A stretch of DNA of 64,000 nt from Carya illinoinensis (taxonomy: Eukaryota; Streptophyta; Magnoliopsida; Fagales; Juglandaceae). A program made the translations under genes and the position numbers. The notes beneath the pieces were generated by a model, which was not told where the DNA came from, ran no database searches, and saw only the letters and a program-made list of their open reading frames with translations. Of this stretch, positions 1 to 9,760 are shown piece by piece. The stretch lies in assembly GCF_018687715.1 (NCBI RefSeq), contig NC_056753.1, positions 13,761,001 to 13,825,000 on the forward strand, read 5' to 3'. The first letter of the stretch is position 1, and each line of letters starts with the position of its first letter.

Positions 1-928
1 GAATTTCCAAATTCGAACTCCTAAAGGGCGTACGTGGCTGCCAAGATAAGTTCTAAAATTTAGAGGATTTTTTTATGCGGAAATTAAGAGGACATTAGGG
101 TTTCTTTCCTACCCTATATAAGCATATCATTAGTATGAAATAGGGGGGGAGGCACAAGAGGCAGATTTGAAAAGAGGAGAAAATCACTTCCATGACCACC
201 ATTCGCTTCAGTTTTCTCTAGAGATTTTTGTTGTCTAGTATATTTATGGGTAACTAAATTCTCAAGTAGGGCTAGGGATGAACTTGCACATTAGATGGTA
301 TTTTTAATTTATGTATTTGATCTTCAATTACTAAAACTTTTTTGTTTTATCATTCTCAATTTATCGTTGATGTTTTATTCTCCGAATAATCATAGAATTT
401 TTTCTGTTTATGGATTCAGTCATACTTTTTCTATTGAATGGATTAGTTCTTTGATTATGTTTGGATCAATTATTTATCTATATTGATTTAGTTCTTTGCT
501 GCAATATCGCTCCCTGAGTATATTGTCGTCATTGGATTTTCTCAATAGGGATAGTAATTTACGTATTTTAAAAGTGGTAAATGATTTTTCAAATGGTTAC
601 ATTTGATTTAATTTTAGTTTATAGATCTATACCTTCCGATTGGAAATTTTGAGAATTGAGTTATCCAATGAATTAAGAATAATTAAAATACCGAATTTGT
701 GCAAGGGATTCCCAACGCTCTACTACTCGTCAAATTTGAGTACTTTTTCCGTTAATCACTTTGCTTCACTTTAATTTACATTTAAAATTAATCTTTATTC
801 TCCATTACTTATTTAATATTTTTCTTTAGTTTCTTTGTTCCTTTTGCTATTCTTCTAATTTGTCTCCCTATGGAATCGATACCCCAAAGCTGTGCTACAA
901 CTACCTCGTTATTCTTTGGGCGTAATCA
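1..928 (+). mobile_element. Athila-family LTR (copy A), cut by window edge
   Basis: This is the last 928 bases of a roughly 1.37-kb LTR that recurs in the window. Full copies start TGATGAGTGTGCG and end GGCGTAATCA. The family is identified because two copies (21967-23325, and the interrupted 32705-45392 copy) bound an Athila-like element with gag-pol. A TATA-like CCTATATAAGC lies near 111-121, matching the LTR promoter position in the other copies. The 5' part lies outside the window, so a solo LTR and an element end cannot be told apart. The sequence after 928 is not a primer-binding site, which argues against a 5' LTR. Confidence 0.85.
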
Positions 929-1347
929 ACACATGACATATTTCCAATATTTCGAGGAATCAAAACAAAAGAAACTTCTGAGTATTATCTTCATTCTTTT
1001 TTTGATAGGTAAGCATCATCTTCATTCTTTATTAGAATAAAAATATATTGCAATTATTGCCCACGATATCATGTTTTTTCACAGTTGTATAAGAATTTTA
1101 ATAGTGAGCTCTATTTGTTAAACCGTGATACTATATGCTCTAACACAACTCTTTGACAGTATGTTTGCTCATCTGAATCCACTTACCAATATGTTCAGCT
1201 TTTGGGATAGGATTGAATTAAAAAAAAAAAAAAAAAAAAGGAAATGGATTGGACTTGGATTCAGACTTCTACTAGGTTAAGTGGTACAAAAGGTACAAAC
1301 TATAGGAACATCTTTATATACTTCAAAAAGAAAGTAAGCAATTCCAC
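929..1347. other. Unassigned AT-rich spacer
   Basis: I see no supported gene here. There is a 19-base poly(A) run near 1220-1238 and a short direct repeat (CATCTTCATTCTTT) near 1007-1032. It could be intron of the decayed NOP58 fragment that follows on the minus strand, but no splice structure can be shown. Confidence 0.4.
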
Positions 1348-1548
1348 CTCAGAAAAATCAAGCTTTGCAACATTAACCTAGTCACCCATGAGCTTCACTG
1401 TCTTGGCATAATGGATGTTATCCATGACGATCTTACTCAGCTCAGGAAAACGTCAGCCATACCATTCTCAAACCCTCATTGCATATGTATTCAGCTCTTT
1501 ATCAAGGTCATCAAACAACCCAATGGCCTGAATGATCATTGTAACCAG
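1348..1548 (-). pseudogene. NOP58: NOP58/NOP5-like gene fragment with in-frame stops
   Basis: On the minus strand 67 consecutive codons read in a single frame and resemble the conserved NOP domain of NOP58, the box C/D snoRNP core protein that works in the nucleolus in guiding rRNA 2'-O-methylation. Recognisable blocks are MIIQAIGLFDDLDKELNTYA, MRV-stop-EWYG, RFPELSKIVMDNIHYAKTVK and VNVAKLDFSE. Three nonsense codons interrupt it: two TGA (one at an expected Arg, one at an expected Trp) and one TAG. No frameshift occurs over the 201 bases. The frame is followed by GTGGAATT, a plausible intron donor, so this looks like an exon of an intron-containing copy and not a processed retrocopy. Neighbouring exons were not identified. 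The assignment is from memory of the family's conserved residues. Confidence 0.72.
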
Positions 1549-3260
1549 CATGAAAACAAGCAATATATAAATGAGTTAAAAATACAACATACTTGCAAAA
1601 TTTCAGTTACCACATATTCAAGAAAATAGCTATTCCCATCAGTTATTCAAGAAAATGCTGATTCTCACTAGCCATTAAGGGATGAAAATTTAGCTTAGAA
1701 ACATGGCACTGTAACGACCCTATGAAAGGCCAAGCCACAATTGGAGCCCCCTCTCATGACAAATCTAGGGTGTTGCTGCTCAATTGAAACTAGTACAGAC
1801 TGAAATTGAAATGGTCATTATCATAGATTGCTCTAACTCATTTTCTCAAGAATTAACAACTCAATAATCACTCGGACTTAAAAAAAAAAACTAAAACAAA
1901 AACTAAATTCTATTACATGTTAGGCTATCATTAGCAAGTTTCCAACATACTAGTTTGTCCTTGATGATGCCCAAAACCAAAAAAGAGATTCATCACTAAG
2001 ATAGATTACGAATATGAAATCAAGATGCCCAATTTAAAACAAAAGTTTATAATTCACGCCAAATGATCATTTTAAAGGGATGTATGGGTGATTCTTTTTA
2101 ATCAACAGAGAAAACAAGACATAGGCGATTCTTTTCAATGCAACTATTTTCACCCATATTTAGTTCAAACTCCTTGTACCTGAAAAATGAAAGAATACAT
2201 ACTGGTATTGCCCCATTAGATAGGATTTGACTTCAAAGGAAGTCAAATATATTATCCGAGCAAAGGAGAAATCAAAATCTACTTAAGAAAGGCTTGCACA
2301 AATATTAGTAAATAAATGAACAAAAAATCTTGTACCTTTTCTCGATGCACTTATTTAAGCAAGTATGTGTAAGCCTGACATAATTGAAAAGAGAAAAGGG
2401 GCAGTATGTTAACCTCAAGAAATACTTCATCAAGAATGGAAACTCATAAGCAATGCCAAGAATTTCTTCAAACCCGTGTGTCTGCAAAAGCTACTTTGCA
2501 TCATTTCTTTATATGTGTTAGAAACAGAGGCTGAAAATACTCTTCTTCATTGCCGAGAATATTTTACAGTGCAGTATTTATAGAAGCAGTATGCCAGAAA
2601 CAGTTATGGCATTTTAACAATCAAGTGGTGCGCCTGTGGCCTAGAGAAATCCCCGTGAGTTGAATGTTATCAGTATGTAACTACTAAGCATTACTCATCA
2701 CCAATCATCTTGTTTTTATGTAAATACAAAGCTAAAAAATCAAGCATAAATCGATCAGAAATAAAAATCAGAAATAAAAAACTCATAATATAGATCTAGT
2801 GTTGGTGAGCATACCTCTTAGATGTTATTGGATCAAACGAACATCACGGGGTAGAGGGATTTCACAAAGGGTTGCGCGACCACCCATGGGGATTTCTCCA
2901 GTGTTAGGGCTGCTTCATGAAGTCGATTTCGAGGGATATTTCTTAGATATGTTAGAGCTTTTCTCGACGGATGGTGTCGACGGAAGAGAGGGATTCGGTA
3001 GAGGGAGGGAAGTGAGGGTAAGAAGACTACGGAATTGAGGAGAGGGAGGAGAGGAAGTGCGGTCTCGAGGGTGAGAGATGGAATGAAGAAAGGGATGTGA
3101 GGGAGAAGAAAGGGATGAAGAAATGGGTGTGAGGGAGAAGTTTATTTGTCTGTGTGATGGACAAAGAGAATAGGGAGGAAGGGGTCTCATTGCCGTGCAA
3201 ATTTGAAGGGGAGGAAGGGCGCGAATCCATAATCCATCATAGAGGGAGTGAGTGTAAAAT
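1549..3260. other. Intergenic or degenerate gene sequence, nothing firm
   Basis: I see no gene I can support. On the minus strand near 2411-2485 an exon-like stretch follows TTTTGCAG and ends before GGTTAAC, reading THGFEEILGIAYEF. It could be a decayed exon of the same ancestral gene as the NOP58 fragment, or chance. The purine-rich stretch 2980-3200 opens short frames on both strands that look compositional. Nothing links this stretch to a known transposon family. Confidence 0.3.
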
Positions 3261-3296
3261 CGTGACGTGGCAATCAGACCAGTTTGCCACGTCACG
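3261..3296. repeat. 13-bp perfect inverted repeat (hairpin)
   Basis: The arms CGTGACGTGGCAA (3261-3273) and TTGCCACGTCACG (3284-3296) are perfect complements around a 10-base loop. The arms contain TGACGTGG/CCACGTCA, which resembles a bZIP (G/C-box hybrid) site. It could be a MITE remnant, a protein site or chance. Confidence 0.6.
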
Positions 3297-3340
3297 GTGT
3301 GTGGTGTTGGTGAACTAAACCGGTCTAAGATTAGATTTTT

Positions 3341-3490
3341 CGGGCCAAAATATAAGACCTTCCCAAAAGCCCTAGTTCATAAGAAATAAGACATATGTGT
3401 GGGCTGGACATCCCTTAAGCCGAAATATTCTAGATTAATTCCTATGACTACTAAAATATGCCATTTTAATGAAATAAATAAGTGCAAAGC
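3341..3490 (-). mobile_element. CRM-family LTR fragment, minus orientation
   Basis: This matches, in reverse complement, the part of the CRM LTR just after its coding segment: the GTCATAGGAATTAAT block, then the GGGATGTCC and CACACATATGTC blocks also seen at 48100-48157, 59380-59420 and 16890-17000. It faces a plus-oriented copy of the same LTR beginning about 3508, giving a fold-back. Confidence 0.6.
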
Positions 3491-3507
3491 CTTCACATAT
3501 GTCTAGA

Positions 3508-4080
3508 ATAATTGGGCTTGGGGATGTCCAACCCACACATATGTCTTATTTCTTATGAATTAGGATTTTTGGGAATGCCTTGTATTTTGACCAAGGGCAT
3601 ATTTGAAAAATTATTATATTATTTGAACTAGGCTTTTAGAAGTTACTGTAGCGAGGCACTGTTCATGCTACAGTATGCGGTACTATTCATACTACAGTAC
3701 TCGCGACACTATTAAATTAGGATTTTTGGGGATTGTTTATTTAAACCACTTGTAGCCTCATTTGAGAAAAGCAGACAATATATGAAAATTGATTTGATGA
3801 ATTTTATTCATTGTGAGTTGAGTTTGTCTCATCTTATTCTTTATTGAACGTTTGAACTTATCAAAAGTTAATCACAACTTTTGTGGCATTCCTTCTTTAT
3901 AATTTGGATTCTTGAGACGGGTTCTTCAACCGGTTTAGATTTTAATATAATTTATGTTCTTAAAACGAGTTTTCAATGGGTCTAAATTCTTCATCCATTG
4001 AGTTGATTTTAGCTTTTTTGGGTGAGTTTTCAAATTGATTGTGGGTTCAAGGGATTCCAATTCTTCGCGGGTTCACATCA
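3508..4080 (+). mobile_element. CRM-family LTR, 5'-truncated
   Basis: This is a plus-oriented LTR ending CGCGGGTTCACATCA at 4080, the same 3' end as the LTR at 59094-59873. It lacks the first ~230 bases (the segment coding the polyprotein tail). No primer-binding site follows (CATTGGAAAC instead of TGGTATTCAGAGC), so it is a solo or 3' LTR remnant. The middle contains the diagnostic CACTGTTCATGCTACAGTA and GAACTTATCAAAAG blocks. Confidence 0.7.
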
Positions 4081-5031
4081 CATTGGAAACTCAAAGGGCA
4101 TAAAATCTAGGGTGGCGTGTTCTTCTTCCAATCCGTCCCTCTCTCTTTCTCACTTTCCTTATTTGCCTTTCCTTTTATATCTAAGTTCAGTAAACTAGGT
4201 GGTTCAAGGGTACGATCACAAAATCAAATCACCCTTAGAAATCCTTCACCATGTGCATGAGTGCCAATTGCCAAAGTGTGCGTGTATCTTGCTTTGGCTG
4301 AAATCCCTTCATCTTTACTATGTGATCTTTTGCCTTCCCAAGACAAATCCCTAGGCCTTCCCCCCCATGCATGCCATCGGCCTCTCACTCCCCCTTTGCA
4401 CTTCCACATGTTTCTAAAACATGCCTCTTCCTCTTCCTCTTCCTAAGTAAGATCTCCTTGGAACTCCAAAGGTCCATCTCACACTCTCCTTATGTTTGAC
4501 AAGTGTCAATCTTGCCCTTTTCCATCTAAAGTGGCGTGTAAACCCTACTTTTCAGGTGACATCATCTTCCACTTAACCTTCTAAAACCTCTTGCATGTAG
4601 GACAAGTGTTTCACCTTGGCTATTCTCTATATTTTCATCCAAATGACCAAATAGTCCCTCAATAGCCATGTGGCGCCTACCACATGCTTGGAAGATATTT
4701 TGGGCCTTCCTACCCTAGCATGGCTGAAACCCATTTAAGTCCTTATTGGGCTTCTCCTCATCTCATCTTCCCAAAGCCTTTTAATCTAAGAATCTTCAAG
4801 GTCCAAAAGTAAAAAATCACTAAGAGCCTCTCTAATTAAAATCTATTCACTTCTTATTTATTAAGCCTAGGAATCTTTTCTATAATAAAATAAAATAACC
4901 ATGACAAGAAAAAATTGTGACTTGGCAAAAGTCCAAGTCCTCATAGTTGGTGAGCCATCAAAATCGGAATCTCCTCTTATGAATATTTAGCGTATGTTTT
5001 TATCTTGTATCAAACTGATTTTCTCGTTTCT

Positions 5032-5081
<50 letters not shown>

Positions 5082-5864
5082 TTTTTTTTTTTTTTTAATT
5101 TTTGTTATCCATAGATAGTTAAGATTCTAGGCGGCATGTAGAATACATTAGCCAAAGACATTATCTGCTTTCTCCACTTGTATTTTACCAAATAGGATCA
5201 CTTCAACGTCATCGGTTTGCGATTATTGGTCCTTTTAAAAATCTGTCATTTTTTACTTGTCTGGATCAAGCATAGGGTTATTTCTTCTTTAGTCATGTTT
5301 CCCGATTCTACAACCACATTTCAATTAATATAATTCAATTATGATTTTATGAGTATTGTTTGTAATTTATGTATGCATGTGTGCGTTTTTTATGCGGATA
5401 TAATTTATTTTCTCGTGTTAACTTTACACTGTACTATACAGGTTGACGTAGGCATTGCTTCATCACTGAGTTGAGACTCAAAAAATAGAATATTAAAAAT
5501 GATATAGACACAATTATTCTATAATGTTCACATAACTCTTCAATAATTTTTTTTTTCTGAATTTTATTTGAATTTGTTTGATTTGAATTAAAAAGTAAAA
5601 CTATTTTTGTAGAGATTATAAAATAGTTGTGGCTATACCATTTTTCATAGAATATATGTCGTGCTTGGAGTTTCAGTTTCCCACAAGGTCATATAAGTTC
5701 CGATATTTTTAGAAATTGTTTTTAAAAGTAATAATAATAATATTAATTATTATTATTTTATGTCATGATAAGTTATAATTTTATTTTTACGTAGGATTTT
5801 ATTTTAAGGAAAGTTGTGGATATTTTTTTAGGCTTGAATTTATTTTTGAGGTCAAGTAAAAAAT
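4081..5864. other. Unassigned intergenic sequence
   Basis: I see no supported gene. The C-rich stretch 4310-4450 opens short frames on both strands with no recognisable domain. The sequence could be an old, unrecognised LTR, but I found no second copy in the window. It contains the (CT)n tract at 5034-5077. Confidence 0.35.
5034..5077. repeat. (CT)n microsatellite followed by poly(T)
   Basis: About 22 uninterrupted CT dinucleotides are followed by a T-rich run to about 5097. A simple repeat of this length is usually length-polymorphic. Confidence 0.95.
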
Positions 5865-6467
5865 ACGGGTGTAATCGGTTCGGTTTGATCTGGTTTTGTA
5901 GAATTTTTAGAACTGAACCGGTTTCACAGGTTTTGCATTTTCAAGAACAGATTCAGAATCGGTTATCCTCAAAAACCTATTAATATTTCATAGTATTATA
6001 GTGTTACTACTATAAATTATAATATTAGGCTAATATCATAGTATAATACTAATATATATCATAATATCATACTATACTAATATATATATCATAGTATCAA
6101 TACTAACATATTAAGTTAACTATATTATTCTATAACTCTTATAACATATGATCAAAGAAATTACAAATGTTCATATTTAAGATTAAAACTTTATGTTATA
6201 AATTACAATATAAAATTATTTTATATATGATATATAATTTTATATACAAAAATTTCATATATAATTATATATTATATATATAATATTTTATATAATATTA
6301 AAAATTTAATTTATATATATTTTTAAACTGGTCCAGTCTGGTCCTGGAAAGCTCATAACCAAAATCCGACCGGATCTAGCTAGTTTTTACAATATAGAAA
6401 CCGGTTCCAAATTGGATCGATCCAAAACCGGACCAATCGGTCCGGTCTAGGCCAGTTTTTCACTCCT
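5865..6467. mobile_element. MITE-like non-autonomous element (hAT-like?)
   Basis: An approximately 600-bp AT-rich segment is bounded by GGGTGTAATCGGTTCGG on the left and CGGTCCGG...TTTTTCACTCC on the right. These are imperfect inverted termini typical of short plant elements built of AACCGG/CCGGTT motifs. Flanks AGTAAAAAAT (5855-5864) and AGTAAAAAAAT (6468-6478) look like a target-site duplication with one extra A. The interior (5990-6330) is mainly TA-rich and codes for nothing. The hAT link is a guess from the end sequence and duplication length. Confidence 0.45.
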
Positions 6468-6708
6468 AGTAAAAAAATTTGAGATTGGGGACCCTAAAAG
6501 ACTTAAGGGCTTAAGCTAGTAGGCTTAGAACTTAGTTTGAGAAGAATTTGGGTTAGGGTAGTTAGGATCTATGGGTCAAGCCCGTCAACTGTACATGAGG
6601 TATCACGACCAATACCCATGGGAAAAAGGCCCAAACTGTGACCCATCCAACTAAGACCCATGACTCACTGCCCATAAGTTGACCGATGACCACCAGATTA
6701 GTATAAAA

Positions 6709-7196
6709 TGTAACACCCCGTCCCTCTAGTATTATAAAAGCTAGAGGATTTGAATGCTACTAACCTTAAAATCAATTTATAATACACTAGGTTTAAAAGA
6801 TTTAATTATAAACCTCGTAAAAATCAGAGTACTTCATTGAAGTGAAGCATCTCAAAACAATTCTTAATAGCTCTTATTGGAAAGAGTAAAAACAATTATG
6901 TGCTACAATCACTCAGTATTGAAAAATAAAGCCAAAACAATCTCAGCTCCTCAAGCCATAGTATCATTCCCCTAAGTAGTATCATGTCTTTGAGCATCCT
7001 CATAATCATCCTCGCCTGGGTTGGGCACACAAAAAAGAAAAGTGAGTTGAATACTCATTAAGAACAACATCATAGAGTAAAAAGTATATGAGTCTATGTT
7101 TTCAGTCAAGCATTAATAGTGTCAATCATCATCATCATCATCATATCATACATAGCATTAAGCTTAAAAGAAAAGTATGCCTTCCTTAACCCTATA
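6709..7196. mobile_element. Unassigned gypsy-type LTR, left part
   Basis: It starts TGTAACACCCCGTCC, a start typical of plant Ty3/gypsy LTRs, and continues until interrupted by the family-L LTR at 7197. It appears to resume at 12192. It includes an (ATC)n run near 7126-7146. No internal coding region of this family was found, so the clade is unknown. Confidence 0.45.
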
Positions 7197-7596
7197 TGTG
7201 ACGCCCCCAAATTACGTTTGGGATCGGGTGGACATTTGAAGCATCGAGACATGCAACACAAGGTTACCCCGTTCATGACATATAAGATGTAATGTTCCTA
7301 ACATGCATATAACATTATGTAATATTCGCAGCGGATAATTTTTTTTTCTTTAGCAATACTATGCACCAAATTGAAAATATCCAAAATGCTTAAAACATAC
7401 TTCATACATAAAGACCCATTGAACAACTAAAGATCACAACACTAGTCCAAAATGGTTATGAACCAAAAAAAGTACTGAAGATGCAACTCCATCGTACAAA
7501 TAGTAATTTACGTTAACTACTATATTAACATTGACGTCGCACCGTCGCTCAGTTAACTGTGTCTAGTTGATCAGCTCCTGATTCTCCTTCAGGTCC

Positions 7597-8959
7597 TGAT
7601 GAGTATGCGAAAGTACACTCTAAATACCCTATTATTGGACTAAAATGCTAAAATGTGAATAGAAATCATAGGAATTAATGTGTATTATTTAATTGAATTT
7701 CTATTTACGTTGGGATACTCCTAAGCAGTTTTTTTTATGTTTAATTTTAGAGTTTATAAAAGAGCAAGTCAAGCCCAGTCAAATTCAAAGGAGGACATTC
7801 ATGGGGTTTGAGAGCAATTTGAAAGAAAAGAAAAAGAAAAAAAATCACAAAATGAAACCACAAGAAGATCAAGTCCGAAATTCGCTAGGAGATAGTCTGG
7901 ACATACTTTAGTCTTTTGACTGTATCTTTTTACTCACATATCTTATTGATGCGATTCTTGATGCATTGGAAATCTATCTTAAAGGGCTACAACTTTGTCT
8001 CTAATAAGGATTTCCAAATTCAAACTCCTGAAGGCCGTACGTGGCTGCCAAGATAAGTCCTAAAATTTAGGCGATTTTTTTATGCGGAAATTAAGAGGAC
8101 ATTAAGGTTTTTTCCTACCTTATATAAGTATATCATTAGCACGAAATGGGAGGAGGAGAGGCACAAGAGGTAGATCTGAAGAGAGGAGAAAATCACTTCC
8201 ATGGCCACCGTTCGCTTCAGTTTTCTCTGGAGATTTTTGTTGTCCATTATATTTATGGGTAACTAAATTCTCAAGTAGGGTTAGGGATGAACTTGCACAT
8301 TAGATAGTATTTCTAATTTATTTTTAATTCATGTATTTGATTTTCAATTGCTAAAACTCTTTTGTTTTATCATTCTCAATTCATCGTTGATGTTTTCTTC
8401 TCCGAATAATCATAAAATTTATTCTTTTTATGGATTCAGTCATGCTTTCTCTATTGAATGGATTAGTTCTTTGATTATATTTGGATCAATTATTTATCTA
8501 TATTGATTTAGTTTTTTGCTGCAATATTGCTCCCTAAGTATATTGTTGTCATTAGATTTTCTCAATAAGGGTAGTAATTTACGTATCTTAAAAGTGGTGA
8601 ATGTTTTTTCAAAGGGTTACATTTGATTTAATTTTGGTTTATAAATCTATACATTCCGATTGGAAATTTCGTAATTTGAGTTCCTAATTGTGTTATCCAA
8701 TGAATTAAGAATAATTAAAATACCGGATTTGTGCAAGGGATTCCCGGCGCTCTACTGTTCATAAAATTTGAGTACTTTTTCCGTTAATCACTTTGCTTCA
8801 CTTTAATTTACATTTAAAATTAATCTTTGTTCTCTATTACTTATTTAATATTTTTCTTTAGTTTCTTTGTTCCTCTTGCTATTCTTTTAATTTGTCTTCC
8901 TGTGGAATCGACACCCCAAAGCTATGCTACAACTACCGCATATTCTTTGGGTGTAATCA
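7597..8959 (+). mobile_element. Solo Athila-family LTR (copy B) nested in L1
   Basis: It is a complete LTR, TGATGAGTATGCG to GTGTAATCA (1363 bp), flanked by GGTCC and AGTCC, a 5-bp duplication with one change. The related LTR at 17018-20808 lacks it: there CTCCTTC is followed almost directly by CTGTAACAAGATC, which serves as a near-empty site. A TATA-like CTTATATAAG is near 8124. Confidence 0.9.
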
Positions 8960-9384
8960 AGTCCTGTAACAAGATCTACCATTCGGGAGAAATGGTAGTT
9001 GGGACTACCACAATGAGATTTGATTACAAATCTCAGTAAGTTAACAAAAAAAAAAAAAAACTCCACACAGGCTAATGATGCATGGATAACAGTAAAAGCA
9101 TGAACACATAATCAAATTCATAAGTAATTAAAGCATAACTTGACGTGCAACATAGTATAACTGACATAACTTAAATTGAAACGTGAATTGAACTTAACTT
9201 GACATGAACTTGATTTGAAACTTGACTTAACATGAACTTGCTCTAAAACTTGAATTAACATGAACTTGCTCTAAAACTTGACTTAACAAAAACGTGATTT
9301 GAAACTTGTCTTAACATGAACTTGCTCAGAAACTTGACTTAACATAAACGTGATTTGAAACTTATTCTTTAATTGCTTAAATAC

Positions 9385-9760
9385 ATACTCTACAGTTGTT
9401 GCAGCCCCATGTATTCTACGTGTCACAATTGCTGTGTCTCACGTAGTGTATGCGTCACAATTGCTATGACCCCATACTTCGTGTGCTACAGTTGTTGTGG
9501 ACCCCATGAAACTGAATGTAACTCAACTTCTTGGGTGCTACATGGGTTCCCTAGAGCCATGTGTCCTTGCCGATTACCGCATCACAATACAGGTATCTGA
9601 ACCAGTTGTGAGTGCGTTAATACATACTCCACAGTTGTTATGGCCCCATGTATTCTACGTGTCACAATTGCTGTGTCTCACGCAGTGTATGCGTCACAAT
9701 TGCTCTGACCTCATACTTCGTGTGCCATAGTTGTTGTGGACCCCATGGAACTGCATGTGG
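9385..9760. repeat. Internal direct duplication (~237-bp period) in family-L LTR
   Basis: A block of about 135 bases starting CATACTC(T/C)ACAGTTG, with several CACAATTGCTGTG-like motifs, occurs at about 9385 and again at about 9622. The same arrangement is in the other L copy (about 17771 and 18009), so the duplication predates these insertions. Confidence 0.8.

Noticed and set aside
1220..1238. Poly(A) run as the tail of a SINE or processed pseudogene (also 9047-9060, 23391-23402)
   Set aside because: No Pol III box A/B, no target duplication and no body attached; the NOP58 fragment lies on the opposite strand and looks unprocessed.
2799..3038. 79-codon frame MLVSIPLRCYWIKRTSRGRG and opposing frames at 2915-3295
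   Set aside because: Purine/pyrimidine-skewed DNA with frames on both strands, no recognisable domain and no second copy.
7126..7146. Short direct repeats as a CRISPR-like array
   Set aside because: A plain (ATC)n microsatellite in a plant nuclear sequence; no repeat-spacer pattern.
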